Assembly (NCBI GenBank): GCA_043744215.1
Contig: JAYTVC010000045.1
Coordinates: forward strand, 1-64,000
Length of the DNA: 64,000 nt
From: JBEEJL01 sp043744215
Lineage (GTDB): Bacteria; Pseudomonadota; Gammaproteobacteria; Burkholderiales; JBEEJL01
Direction of reading: 5' to 3'
The notes beneath the pieces are model-generated. The model worked only from the letters and a program-made list of their open reading frames with translations. It made no database searches and was not told the origin of the DNA. The position numbers and the translations under genes are program-made. This document shows positions 9,066-17,969 of the stretch, one piece after another; the first letter of the stretch is position 1, and each line of letters opens with the position of its first letter.

Positions 9066-10352
9066 CTAAGCAAGCACGGCTCGCGTATTTTGCTTTTTTA
9101 TTTTTGCTTGATGCGTCCCTTCGTCTTCGAGCAACGTTAGCAATAAACCGGTGGCCACGGCGTAAAAACTTGCCGTCACTTTCCAGAAAAGCACAACATC
9201 GGAAAGCCCGGCGACGATCCAACCAACCATCCAGAGAATTACTATAACATATTGATTATATTGATTATATTGAATTATTTTACCTCTTCTCAACACGACT
9301 ACTAGCGGAACGCCATACAACAACACAAACGCGATCATGCCGCCGATGCCATGCTCGGTGGCAAACAACAAAAATTCATTATGCGGATGGACATGCGGCG
9401 GCATGAATGCGGGCGCGTCGCCAACATCCTGCGCCTGTTTCAATTGCATACCGAAACGCCCTTCACCGATTCCAAGCAACGGATGATGCTTGAGCATCGT
9501 GCCTGCCTGTCGCCAGAGTTCAAGGCGATCGCCTACCGAACTGGTTTCAAATTTTTGCCCGTTAATATAGTGGGCAACTTCGCTTGCGGCCAATTGCAGG
9601 CGGGATTGAACGGCTGGCAGCGCGAAATACATCGCGGAGAAAAAAATCATCATGCTCGCAAGAATCAGACGCTTGTGCCTCTTGTTGAGCGAAGCGTTCA
9701 GCGCAAGCCAGGCAAAGGCCAACGCCACCACCAGCGCCCATGCCGCGCGCGTTTCCGACTTTACTGCCGCCGCGATGGCTGCCATCCACAGCATGACGCT
9801 GACGAACAAAGCGAGCTTGGGTTTATCCCAGGCAACGGCGGCTTGTTGGGCTATCGCGGTAAAAATAATCGCAAAACTGGTGAGCGGAATCAACGCCAAA
9901 TGCCAATCGGGTATGCCGCCCCTGCCGCCGTATTGCGCAACACTCCACAACATCAGGCCTGACGCCAGCGCCGCAGCGCCAATACAACCTTGCAAAAAAT
10001 ATTTTGCCGCAATATGACGCTGCCGCGCCGCGAGATAAACAGGTATGCCGAGCAAAAACTGTGCAGGCCGATTGAAGTCGTTGCTTTCCAGACCCATGCC
10101 GCCGGCGAGTTGAAGCAAGGTAAGCAGCAAAGGCAGACTCAACGCCATTAGCCACCCCTTACCCGGCTTCAAAAGCGGGCGTCTATTGCCAGGCTGCCAC
10201 AACAATACGCACGCCAAAACGATTAAACCCATCAACACAACATCATTGAAACGCTTGTGGGCGATGAACGAAATGGGATACAAAAAACAGGCGATAGCAA
10301 ACCAGTTCGCTGCGCGCGAATGGGTTTCGGTTTTTACCTCTTTACTTGCCAT
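9066..10352 (-). CDS. O-antigen ligase / Wzy-type polysaccharide polymerase-like membrane protein
   Basis: A ~428-residue polytopic membrane protein with about ten hydrophobic segments and the Wzy_C/O-antigen-ligase signature HPHNEFLLFATEHG in the long periplasmic loop (about residues 325-340). Family members join O-polysaccharide to lipid A-core, polymerise polysaccharide, or glycosylate proteins; the sequence alone does not separate these. The ATG at 10352 is preferred over a TTG at 10364; it overlaps the stop of the upstream YjbR-type gene by 11 bases, suggesting translational coupling. No glycan genes lie nearby. Near residue 365 a 9-bp unit is tandemly repeated, giving QYNQYNQY. Confidence 0.8.
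   Translation of the reverse strand: MASKEVKTETHSRAANWFAIACFLYPISFIAHKRFNDVVLMGLIVLACVLLWQPGNRRPLLKPGKGWLMALSLPLLLTLLQLAGGMGLESNDFNRPAQFLLGIPVYLAARQRHIAAKYFLQGCIGAAALASGLMLWSVAQYGGRGGIPDWHLALIPLTSFAIIFTAIAQQAAVAWDKPKLALFVSVMLWMAAIAAAVKSETRAAWALVVALAFAWLALNASLNKRHKRLILASMMIFFSAMYFALPAVQSRLQLAASEVAHYINGQKFETSSVGDRLELWRQAGTMLKHHPLLGIGEGRFGMQLKQAQDVGDAPAFMPPHVHPHNEFLLFATEHGIGGMIAFVLLYGVPLVVVLRRGKIIQYNQYNQYVIVILWMVGWIVAGLSDVVLFWKVTASFYAVATGLLLTLLEDEGTHQAKIKKQNTRAVLA
9245..9257 (-). promoter_or_regulatory. IHF-consensus site inside O-antigen-ligase-like gene
   Basis: The minus strand reads AATCAATATGTTA (exact consensus), preceded by ATTCAATATAATCAATAT. The AATCAATAT unit is duplicated here. Confidence 0.45.
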
Positions 10353-10707
10353 GAAGTTGTCCAATGTCGATCTGCACTCGTTTCGGCAACTTGCTCACTA
10401 TCGTGTCATACGCCATCTTCAACAAACCTTTTGCCTCCGCATCGCTTAGTGCCTGGTTATTGGTCACCGTTACCCACTTCCAGCGCGCAAGATACGGCGC
10501 AGGTTCTATGCCGGGCCGATCCGTCAACTCCAGAAAGCGCGCCGGGTCGGCTTTGAATCCACATTGCTTCAACTTGCCTTGTTCATCTATGGAAAACACG
10601 GCAAACATTTTTTTGTGTATGCAACAGGCGATCACATGACCCCACTTGAGGTCCTGGGTTACGTGGGGAAAAGTGAGGCAATGTTTGAGGGCGGTTTCGA
10701 GGCGCAT
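10342..10707 (-). CDS. MmcQ/YjbR family DNA-binding-like protein
   Basis: A 121-residue protein of the MmcQ/YjbR (DUF419) family, recognised by the N-terminal pattern with FPHVTQDLKWGH, the central FAVFSIDEQGKLKQCGFKAD strand pair and the WKWVTV motif. Members have a double-wing fold and are usually single-domain and cytoplasmic; their role is undefined. Length matches the family (~115-125). Its stop overlaps the start of the O-antigen-ligase-like gene. Confidence 0.85.
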   Translation of the reverse strand: MRLETALKHCLTFPHVTQDLKWGHVIACCIHKKMFAVFSIDEQGKLKQCGFKADPARFLELTDRPGIEPAPYLARWKWVTVTNNQALSDAEAKGLLKMAYDTIVSKLPKRVQIDIGQLHGK

Positions 10708-10785
10708 GGTGATTGAGTATAGCCAATATCAGGCAAGGGATTGCCGGCTAACAAATGGAAAATTATTTCTCAATCCATCATGACC

Positions 10786-10899
10786 TTCCCCCATAGAGGG
10801 GAAAGTGATTTCTTTTTTTGATAGTGATTTCTCGGAGACGCAACCAAGAATAGCTTTACTCGGTCTTGGCGCATGATGGGCACGCTAGGCTTTGCCCAT
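10786..10899. other. hairpin-rich spacer between garR-like and YjbR-type genes
   Basis: The spacer holds TTCCCC/GGGGAA arms (10786-10791 and 10798-10803) followed at a distance by a T7 run on the + strand, a direct repeat AGTGATTTCT (10804 and 10824), CCAAGA/TCTTGG arms (10844 and 10864), and a 7-bp inverted repeat ATGGGCA/TGCCCAT (10876-10882 and 10893-10899). The last lies 10 bases past the reductase stop and may end its transcript, though no U-run follows. Confidence 0.45.
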
Positions 10900-10908
10900 T
10901 CTGCTTTC

Positions 10909-11784
10909 TTACTTATTCATCCGCTCAATCACCTTCACTATCGCCGAAGAATCCAGTTCACCATCGCCGCTGCCCATCAGCGCATTAAGGTGTTGCGAAA
11001 CGAGTGAAGCCGCGGGCAGCGCGAGGCCGAGTTGATGGGCGGCATCGAGCACGATGCGCATGTCTTTCTGATGCAGCTTTACTTTAAAGCCGGGTTTGAA
11101 GTCGTTGTCGAGCATGCGCTTGCCGTGGACTTCCATAATTTTGCTGCCGGCGAAGCCGCCCATGAGCGCATCGCGCACTTTGGCGGCATCGACGCCGTTT
11201 TTGCGTGCGAATGTTAGCGCTTCGCTTACCGCTTCGATGGTGACGGCGACGACAATCTGGTTGCACGCTTTGCACACCTGGCCTGCGCCGCTGCTGCCGA
11301 CGTAAATAATATTTTTGCCCATGTTGTCGAACATGGGTTTGATGCGCGTGAAGGCATCCTGTTTGCCACCGACCATGATTGATAAGGTGCCGTTGATGGC
11401 ACCGACTTCGCCACCAGAGACGGGTGCATCGAGCATGTCGATGCCGCGCGCTGCGAGCTTTTCGGCCATCGTGCGGGTGGCCGAAGGCGAGATGGTGCTC
11501 ATATCGACCACGACAGAGCCGGGCCTGGCGCCGTGGATAACGCCGTTGTCGCCGAGGATCACTTGTTCGACATCAGGCGTGTCGGCCACCATGACAAAAA
11601 TAATATCTGAACGTGCGGCCACTTCTTTGGGTGATGCGCAGGCAGTCGCGCCCGCAGCCTGCAACGGCTCCATCGATTCGGGCCGGCGTGCATACACGCT
11701 CAACGAATAGCCGCCCTTGATGAGATTCAACGCCTGAGGACGACCCATGATGCCGAGCCCGATAAAACCTACTTTGGTTGACAT
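10909..11784 (-). CDS. 2-hydroxy-3-oxopropionate (tartronate semialdehyde) reductase
   Basis: A 291-residue beta-hydroxyacid dehydrogenase. It has an N-terminal Rossmann GLGIMG (about 8-13), the substrate-binding DAPVSGGEVGA (about 119-129) and the catalytic Lys in GAGQVCKACNQ (about 171). Close resemblance to GarR/GlxR suggests NADPH-dependent reduction of tartronate semialdehyde to D-glycerate, the second step of the glyoxylate (glycerate) pathway. The SD GGGGAAT precedes the ATG. The neighbouring 2-hydroxyacid dehydrogenase also fits glyoxylate/hydroxypyruvate metabolism. No glyoxylate carboligase is in the window. Related 3-hydroxyisobutyrate dehydrogenases share the fold, so substrate is inferred. 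Confidence 0.85.
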   Translation of the reverse strand: MSTKVGFIGLGIMGRPQALNLIKGGYSLSVYARRPESMEPLQAAGATACASPKEVAARSDIIFVMVADTPDVEQVILGDNGVIHGARPGSVVVDMSTISPSATRTMAEKLAARGIDMLDAPVSGGEVGAINGTLSIMVGGKQDAFTRIKPMFDNMGKNIIYVGSSGAGQVCKACNQIVVAVTIEAVSEALTFARKNGVDAAKVRDALMGGFAGSKIMEVHGKRMLDNDFKPGFKVKLHQKDMRIVLDAAHQLGLALPAASLVSQHLNALMGSGDGELDSSAIVKVIERMNK

Positions 11785-11881
11785 GTTATTCCCCGAATAA
11801 ATTTGTATGCGTCATTATAGCCGCGCAACCCATTTGCTAATAGTAGGGTTCTGGCGCATCGGCGCTGAATTTAACCCGCAC

Positions 11882-12859
11882 TCAGCGTTGCTTCACTTCC
11901 GGATTAACCAGATTGGGCGGATTACCCGTCGTGAGCGCCGCCGTGAGATTGTTTGCCGCTGTCATCGCCATGGCCTTGCGGGTGGCAAGGGTCGCGCTGC
12001 CGATATGCGGCACGAGCACGACATTTTTCAAATCAAGAAATCCCTGGTGCAATTTCGGTTCATTCTCGAATACATCAAGACCCGCACCGGCGATGCGTTT
12101 ATTTTTCAGCGCATCGACCAGCGCCGCGTCATCTACCACGCCACCGCGGGCGACGTTGATGAGCATGGCGGACGGCTTCATCAACGCCAATTCGCGCACG
12201 CCGATCATATGATGGGTTTCTTTGGTGTACGGTAGTTGCAGCAAAACAAAATCGGATTGTTTCAACACATCATCAAGCGACGCATAACTTGCATTACACG
12301 CTTGCTCGATGTCCGCCGCGACGCGGGTGCGGTTATGGTAAATCACCTTCATATCAAAGCCGCGCGCGCGGCGCGCAACGGCCTGACCGATGCGGCCCAT
12401 GCCGATAATGCCCAAGGTCGCATGATGCACGTCGGCGCCGAGCAGCAATTCGAAATCCCATTGCCGCCAGTTGCCTTCGCGCAACCACGCTTCCGCTTCG
12501 GTGATGCGCCGCGCGGCGGCGAGTATCAGCGCGAAGGCCAGATCGGCCGTGCTGTCGTCGAGCACGCCCGGCGTGTTGGTGACCATAATGCCGCGCTGGG
12601 TGCAAGCGGCCACATCAATGTTGTTGTAACCGACACCCACATTGCACACGGCTTTGAGTTTTGGGCAACGCGATAACAATACTTCATCGATGCGATCAAC
12701 GACTGAACATACGACGCCTTCTTTGTCGCTGATAGGCGCGATTAAATTTTCGCCGAGCAACACTTTATTTTGCGGATTCGCGCTGACGTTGAAATGTTGC
12801 GCGAGCGCGGAATGCACTTCAGGGAAAAATGGCAGCGTTACGTAAATATTTGATTTCAT
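11882..12859 (-). CDS. D-isomer 2-hydroxyacid dehydrogenase (glyoxylate/hydroxypyruvate reductase type)
   Basis: A 325-residue NAD(P)-dependent dehydrogenase. The nucleotide site is GMGRIGQAVA (about 152-161), followed by the NVARGGVVDD segment carrying the catalytic Arg (about 233), a catalytic-Glu segment FENEP and the His in PHIGSAT (about 287). Sequence style matches GhrB/gluconate 2-dehydrogenase-like glyoxylate and hydroxypyruvate reductases. It lies just upstream of the tartronate-semialdehyde reductase in the same orientation with ~100 bases between, so shared control is possible. An IHF-type site overlaps the first codons. Confidence 0.85.
   Translation of the reverse strand: MKSNIYVTLPFFPEVHSALAQHFNVSANPQNKVLLGENLIAPISDKEGVVCSVVDRIDEVLLSRCPKLKAVCNVGVGYNNIDVAACTQRGIMVTNTPGVLDDSTADLAFALILAAARRITEAEAWLREGNWRQWDFELLLGADVHHATLGIIGMGRIGQAVARRARGFDMKVIYHNRTRVAADIEQACNASYASLDDVLKQSDFVLLQLPYTKETHHMIGVRELALMKPSAMLINVARGGVVDDAALVDALKNKRIAGAGLDVFENEPKLHQGFLDLKNVVLVPHIGSATLATRKAMAMTAANNLTAALTTGNPPNLVNPEVKQR
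12843..12855 (-). promoter_or_regulatory. IHF-consensus site over a start codon
   Basis: The minus strand reads AATCAAATATTTA, an exact WATCAAnnnnTTR match, preceded by AAAATATTGAATGA. It begins at codon 2 of the hydroxyacid dehydrogenase; the AT-rich flank covers the start region. Confidence 0.45.
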
Positions 12860-12942
12860 TCAATATTTTCCATAAACAATAGAAGCAGCTAAATTCAGGT
12901 TTTGAATGTCGCTATGCGTATTTTGCAATTAATAAGGATTAC

Positions 12943-14283
12943 TTACATAACAAGTTTGGCAGCCGTTTTCAACTGCGTTTGATTTTTTACTTTCGGCTGC
13001 GGATGCCAGCCGAGTAGCGCGAGCAGAACAAAAAATCCGACGACATACGCGACGGCAATCATCCAGCCGTGGCGCAACCATGCGCCGACGGATTTCGCTT
13101 CGGGGAAATTATTCGACAGCGCCACCCCCGCAGACGAGCCGAACCACAACATTGAGCCGCCGAAGCCGACCGCGTAGGCCAGCATGCCCCAGTCGTAACC
13201 GTCTTGATCAAGCGCGAGTTTGGTTAGTGGAATGTTATCGAACACAGCCGAAACAAATCCTAAGCCCAAGGTCGTCGGCCATGACGCGGGGGGCAAGTGC
13301 TCCACCGGCATCATCGATGCGCACAGCACGAGCGACAATAAAAATAGGCTCCCTTTGAATGCGCCGGGAACCTGGCTCCAGTCGGGCTTGCGAATCGGCG
13401 CGGCAATAAAAATCGCCAGCCACACTGCGACGCCGATAAATGGAAAGCTATCGGCCAGATGATTGTAGCGCGTGTTGACGACGACATTCGCGACGATAGC
13501 CGCAGCGAGAATAAAAGCCACAATTCCGACGCGAGGCCAATCAATGGCCAAGCCGCTAGGTGCATCTTTGGTAATCGGCGAGTGCCGTTGTTGTTGAATG
13601 GCAGCAGGAATACCGAAGATCACCAATGCAATAATCGCGGCAACATACGCTTCGAGTACTTGTATTGGCTTCACGCCGTCGATCCACATCATGGTGGTGG
13701 TCGTGTCGCCCACGACGCTGCCCGACCCACCGGCATTCGACGCAGCAACAATCGCAACCAGATAACCGATATGCACCTTTTGCCGGAACACCGACGCGGC
13801 CATGGTGCCGCCGATCATCGCGGCGGCGATATTGTCGAGAAAACTCGACAGCACAAATACGATAACCAATAAAAAGAATGCGCCCTTCCAATCATCGGGA
13901 AGAATGTTAGGCAACTCGGCGGGAATGCGTGTCTCTTCAAAATGCCGCGACAGCAACGCGAACCCCACTAGCAGGCATAACAGATTCGTCAGGATCACCC
14001 ATTCGTGTTGCAGATGGTTTGCTAACCCTGCAAAACCTGTTCCGTGTTTGAAACCTGTGATGGATATTTTATAAAGCGTGATGAGCGCGAGCCCCGCCAG
14101 CGCCACTTGCAACGTACGGTGATGGAACAACGCCACCCCGAGCAAGGTGGCGGCGAACAAAATGAAATCAATGGGGATGCCAAATACGTTCGGCAGAACG
14201 GCGGCGGATTCGGCAGCGCGTGCGGGCAGCGCCACGAGCGCCGCGGAGAGCATGCTCAAACACAATGCGGTAATTCGTTTCAA
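12943..14283 (-). CDS. NhaD/ArsB-type ion transporter (putative Na+/H+ antiporter)
   Basis: A 446-residue integral membrane protein with an N-terminal signal-like helix ending in ARAAE and about 11 further helices. The paired motifs SSFLDNIAAAMIGG and SAVFDNIPLTKLA, together with NAGGSGSVVGDTTTTMMW, are characteristic of the ion-transporter superfamily that includes NhaD antiporters, CitMHS and ArsB. NhaD-like sodium/proton exchange is the best guess; organic-acid or arsenite transport is possible. The start is a TTG with a strong site GGGAGGCGAA right before it. It is expressed alone, divergent from the methyltransferase. Confidence 0.8.
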   Translation of the reverse strand: MKRITALCLSMLSAALVALPARAAESAAVLPNVFGIPIDFILFAATLLGVALFHHRTLQVALAGLALITLYKISITGFKHGTGFAGLANHLQHEWVILTNLLCLLVGFALLSRHFEETRIPAELPNILPDDWKGAFFLLVIVFVLSSFLDNIAAAMIGGTMAASVFRQKVHIGYLVAIVAASNAGGSGSVVGDTTTTMMWIDGVKPIQVLEAYVAAIIALVIFGIPAAIQQQRHSPITKDAPSGLAIDWPRVGIVAFILAAAIVANVVVNTRYNHLADSFPFIGVAVWLAIFIAAPIRKPDWSQVPGAFKGSLFLLSLVLCASMMPVEHLPPASWPTTLGLGFVSAVFDNIPLTKLALDQDGYDWGMLAYAVGFGGSMLWFGSSAGVALSNNFPEAKSVGAWLRHGWMIAVAYVVGFFVLLALLGWHPQPKVKNQTQLKTAAKLVM

Positions 14284-14405
14284 TTCGCCTCCCTACGAAA
14301 ATATTATTTTGTGTGAACACATTATATGCCGCAATACCTTCACCTTAACAAATCATCATAATCGCGTTTACAATACGCGCTGGCTTCCTAATTGATGGCA
14401 GGAAC

Positions 14406-15179
14406 ATGACAACCAAGCGCGACCCCACCCAACGTTTTTCCAGCCGCGTAGAAAATTACGTCAAGACTCGTCCTGGTTATCCCGAAACCATGCTTGATGT
14501 ATTGCAACGAGCCTGCGGCTTGAATCCTCATTCAATCATTGCCGACATCGGCTCTGGCACCGGACTCTCAACAGAACCGTTTTTGAAAAATGGCAATCCA
14601 GTTTTTGGTGTGGAGCCGAATAAAGAAATGCACGAAGCAGCAGAAAAATTATTACGCGACTATAAAAACTTCACTAGTATCGATGCCACAGCGGAAAACA
14701 CAAAATTATCAATAAAATCAATATGTTATGTAGTTTCTGGCCAAGCCTTTCATTGGTTCGACCGCGTCGCCACGCGAAAAGAATTTGCACGCATTCTCAA
14801 ACCCGATGGCTACGTGCTGTTGATCTGGAATGACCGCAAAACCGATGCGACACCATTCCTGCGCGCCTACGAAAATCTGTTAGTGGAATTTTCTACCGAC
14901 TACCGCGAAATCAATCACCGCAACATCGACGAAAACGTCATCAACGAATTTTTTACGCCGAACAAATTTGATTTAATTTCTTTACCCAACGCGCAACATT
15001 TTGATTACACCAAACTGGAAGGCCGTTTGATGTCATCATCCTACGCGCCGGATGTGGGCCATCCGCAGCATTTGCCCATGTTGAAAAAACTGCGCGATAT
15101 CTACGATGAACATCAGGTGAATGATAACGTTACGTTTGAATATGCCACGCTGATTTATTATGGGCATTTGAGTTTGTAG
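14406..15179 (+). CDS. class I SAM-dependent methyltransferase
   Basis: A 257-residue methyltransferase. The SAM-binding motif I is DIGSGTGLS (about 46-54), the acidic end of strand beta-2 is VEPNKEM, and GQAFHWFD (about 114-121) is the post-II motif of the family related to trans-aconitate methyltransferase and yeast Crg1-like enzymes. The substrate is unknown. The coding sequence is visibly AT-richer than its neighbours, with many AAA, AAT and TTT codons, consistent with recent transfer. It is a stand-alone gene with its own terminator. An IHF-type site lies inside it and encodes IKSICYV. Confidence 0.8.
   Translation: MTTKRDPTQRFSSRVENYVKTRPGYPETMLDVLQRACGLNPHSIIADIGSGTGLSTEPFLKNGNPVFGVEPNKEMHEAAEKLLRDYKNFTSIDATAENTKLSIKSICYVVSGQAFHWFDRVATRKEFARILKPDGYVLLIWNDRKTDATPFLRAYENLLVEFSTDYREINHRNIDENVINEFFTPNKFDLISLPNAQHFDYTKLEGRLMSSSYAPDVGHPQHLPMLKKLRDIYDEHQVNDNVTFEYATLIYYGHLSL
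14716..14728 (+). promoter_or_regulatory. IHF-consensus site inside methyltransferase gene
   Basis: The + strand reads AATCAATATGTTA (exact consensus), preceded by AAATTATCAATAA. The 13-mer is identical to that of the site at 9245-9257. Confidence 0.45.
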
Positions 15180-15210
15180 AGTAAATGAAGATTTTCCGAA
15201 ACTTACCCAT

Positions 15211-15243
15211 CCCCACCCCTTGAAAGGGAGGGGACTTTTTTTT
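15211..15243 (+). terminator. intrinsic terminator after methyltransferase
   Basis: A GC-rich stem (CCCCACCCC against GGGAGGGG with one mismatch, loop TGA) is followed by eight T at 15236-15243, about 30 bases after the methyltransferase stop. It also separates this gene from the convergent liv operon. Confidence 0.8.
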
Positions 15244-15291
15244 CGATTTATTTTTACCGCTTATCTTACGAACACAAAGTACATTAAAAAA

Positions 15292-16020
15292 TTAATGTGC
15301 TGCCCCCAAATACGCCGCTCTCACCGCCGGATCATTCTTCAACTGTTCCGCCGGGCCGTGCACAGCGATGTTGCCGTTTTCTAAAACGTAACCGTAGTCG
15401 GCCACGTTCAACGCCGCTGCTGCGAATTGCTCCACCAGCAACATCGTGACGCCCCGCTCTTTCAGGCGCTTGATGGTAGCGAATACCTCTTCAACCAGAA
15501 TTGGTGCCAAACCCATTGAAGGTTCATCAAGCAAGAGCACGTCAGGATTCAACATGAGAGCGCGCGCCATGGCGAGCATTTGCTGTTCGCCGCCCGATAA
15601 AGTACCGGCCAGTTGGTTACGCCGTTCTTTCAAGCGCGGAAACAGTTCGAGATTTTTTTCCAGGTCAGCTTGCACATCGCCGCGCGGGCGACCGCCGCCG
15701 AAGGTCATGCGCGGAAATGCGCCAAGCAATAAGTTATCGGTTACCGACTGCGTAGGAAACACGCGTCGGCCTTCGGGCGAATGGGCGAGACCGGTCTTGG
15801 TAATTTTGTGCGACGGCAGGCCGGTGATATTTTTGCCGTTCAAAGTTATTTCGCCACCGGTCGGCTCAATCATGCCGGACACTGCGCGCATGGTCGTCGT
15901 TTTGCCGGCACCGTTGGAACCGATGAGGGTGACGACTTTTCCTTTTGGCACATCGATGGAAATACCGTGCAACACTTGCACTTTACCGTAGGCGGCCTGA
16001 AGATTTTTGATAGTTAGCAT
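15292..16020 (-). CDS. livF: branched-chain amino acid ABC transporter ATPase LivF (operon 1)
   Basis: A 242-residue cytoplasmic ABC ATPase. Walker A is GSNGAGKTT (about 34-42), the signature is LSGGEQQML, Walker B is VLLLDEPSMGLAP, and the switch His has been replaced in LLVEQFA as is usual for LivF. It pairs with the LivG domain of the preceding fused protein to drive uptake. AAGGAA precedes the ATG, and only 9 bases separate it from that gene. It is the last gene of the operon livK-livH-livMG-livF. The substrate could be a branched-chain amino acid, urea, an amide or another small compound. Confidence 0.9.
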   Translation of the reverse strand: MLTIKNLQAAYGKVQVLHGISIDVPKGKVVTLIGSNGAGKTTTMRAVSGMIEPTGGEITLNGKNITGLPSHKITKTGLAHSPEGRRVFPTQSVTDNLLLGAFPRMTFGGGRPRGDVQADLEKNLELFPRLKERRNQLAGTLSGGEQQMLAMARALMLNPDVLLLDEPSMGLAPILVEEVFATIKRLKERGVTMLLVEQFAAAALNVADYGYVLENGNIAVHGPAEQLKNDPAVRAAYLGAAH

Positions 16021-16029
16021 GTCGGTTCC

Positions 16030-17967
16030 TTACGCGGCGGTGCCGCCGAGATACGCTTCGATAACTTTGGGGTTCGCTTGCACTGCCGCCGGTTTGCCCT
16101 CGGCGATTTTCTGGCCGAAGTCGAGCACGGAGACGGTATCGGAAATACTCATCACCACATCCATATGATGTTCGATAAGAATAACGGTGATGCCGTGGTC
16201 GCGGATTTTTTTGATGATCTCAATCAGCTCCTTGATATCGGGCGCGGTCAAACCTGCAGCCGGTTCATCCAGCAGCAACAGTGTCGGCGCGAGGCCGAGG
16301 GCACGGCCGATTTCCAGCAAACGTTGTTTGCCATAGGGAAGATTGCGCGCTTCTTCGTTGGCCAGATCGGCGAGGCCGACAAATTGCAGAATGCTCGCTG
16401 CGCGTACGCGGCCATTGTGTTCTTCGTCGCGATATTTTTTGGTGTGCAGCATCACATCCAACAAATTGCTTCGGTAGGTGTGATGCAAACCCACCAACAC
16501 GTTTTCAATCGCTGTCATTTCGCCGAACAGTTGTACGTTCTGAAACGTACGCGCAATGCCGGAGAGTGCAATGTCGGACGGCGTATTGCCGGTAATTCCC
16601 TTGCCGTTAAAATCGACTCCGCCGGCTGTCGGCTGATAAATGCCCGTAAGCACATTCATCATGGTGGATTTGCCTGATCCATTAGGCCCGATCAAGCCAT
16701 GAATGGAACCCTTGGCAATGCTTAAATCCACTTCGTTCAAGGCCTTCAAGCCGCCGAACTGCATGAGGATTTTTTTCGCTTCGAGCAGATTGCCACTGGC
16801 GACGCTGACATTTTTTGCCGCGCCCCATGTATGCGCGTCATCTCCTTTGTCGGCAATGGTTTCGTGGTAATGCACCCATTCCGGCTTGTAGTGGGCCACT
16901 ATGCTGCGCAACCAGCCTATTATTCCCTCTTGCAGGTAATACACCACAAACAAAATCAGGAAACCGAAAATGGTGATGCGCCAGTTGGTCATGTTCTCCA
17001 ACGTGAACGCAGCAGCGACCAATGCAATGGCACCGATCACAGGAACAATAGCGTTTTGTAGAGGGCGATCTTTTTTAATGAAGGTGCGCACAGTAAAAAA
17101 TACTGCGCCGAGCGCTGCCGCAATCGCGATATATCGAAACAATTGGATGTCATCGAGCAAGCTGGGCAGCATGACGATAATGGTCGCGCCAAGCACTGCT
17201 CCCAAACGAGTTTTGCGGCCGCCCATGATGATGGCGAGCAAGAATAAAATCGTCAGCTCGAAGTTGAATGTATTTGGTGCAATATAAAGTTCGTTGTATG
17301 AATACAGCCCCCCCGCCAGACCTGCCAGCGCAGCGCTGATGACAAACGCATAAACTTTATATTTGTAAACGCTCACGCCCATACAGTCAGATGCCACTGG
17401 GCTTCCACGTAAGGCGGTAAAAGCGCGTCCAAGGTGAGACTTAAGAATACGATGCACCACCAATAGCGCGACTAAAAATACCGCGATAACCACATAATAA
17501 TATTCAGTCTCGTGGAATACATGGCCCATCACCGCGGGCTTATTGAGTTTGATGCCCAACGGGCCTTCGGTCAGCCAGGTCATTTCGTTGATAAGAATCT
17601 GCGCGATAGTACCAAACGCCAGTGTCACCATGGCCAGATAAGGTCCCGTCACCCGCAAAGCCGGCAGCGCCAGTATCAATCCGAAAAATGCAGTGACCAC
17701 AATACTGAACGGAATCGTTGCATAAAAAGGCCAACCAAACTTGAAGGTCAGGATGCCAGCCGTATAAGCCCCTATGCCGAACAGCGCGGAATGTGCGAGC
17801 GAGACTTCGCCCGTGTAGCCCACCACGATGTCAAGACCGAATAACAAAATCGCATAGATGGCGATCAACACTATCTGATGAATGTAGTAATCGTTTTTAA
17901 TGACCAGCGGCGCAGCAATCAATAGCAGCAACCCAATTACGCCAAAAATGATTTGATTGGTTTTCAT
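16030..17967 (-). CDS. fused LivM permease-LivG ATPase (operon 1)
   Basis: A 645-residue protein. Residues 1 to about 350 are a LivM-type permease with about ten helices and the conserved GYTGEVSLAHSALFGIGAYT. After a ~50-residue linker a full LivG-type ATPase starts near 395, with Walker A GPNGSGKST, signature region NLPYGKQRLLEIGRAL, Walker B LLLLDEPAAGL and switch His in LIEHHMD. LivM and LivG are separate proteins in E. coli and in the second operon here; the fusion fixes a 1:1 ratio and must place the ATPase on the cytoplasmic side. It starts 2 bases after livH. Single-frame reading without any frameshift supports a true fusion. Confidence 0.9.
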   Translation of the reverse strand: MKTNQIIFGVIGLLLLIAAPLVIKNDYYIHQIVLIAIYAILLFGLDIVVGYTGEVSLAHSALFGIGAYTAGILTFKFGWPFYATIPFSIVVTAFFGLILALPALRVTGPYLAMVTLAFGTIAQILINEMTWLTEGPLGIKLNKPAVMGHVFHETEYYYVVIAVFLVALLVVHRILKSHLGRAFTALRGSPVASDCMGVSVYKYKVYAFVISAALAGLAGGLYSYNELYIAPNTFNFELTILFLLAIIMGGRKTRLGAVLGATIIVMLPSLLDDIQLFRYIAIAAALGAVFFTVRTFIKKDRPLQNAIVPVIGAIALVAAAFTLENMTNWRITIFGFLILFVVYYLQEGIIGWLRSIVAHYKPEWVHYHETIADKGDDAHTWGAAKNVSVASGNLLEAKKILMQFGGLKALNEVDLSIAKGSIHGLIGPNGSGKSTMMNVLTGIYQPTAGGVDFNGKGITGNTPSDIALSGIARTFQNVQLFGEMTAIENVLVGLHHTYRSNLLDVMLHTKKYRDEEHNGRVRAASILQFVGLADLANEEARNLPYGKQRLLEIGRALGLAPTLLLLDEPAAGLTAPDIKELIEIIKKIRDHGITVILIEHHMDVVMSISDTVSVLDFGQKIAEGKPAAVQANPKVIEAYLGGTAA

Positions 17968-17969
17968 AC

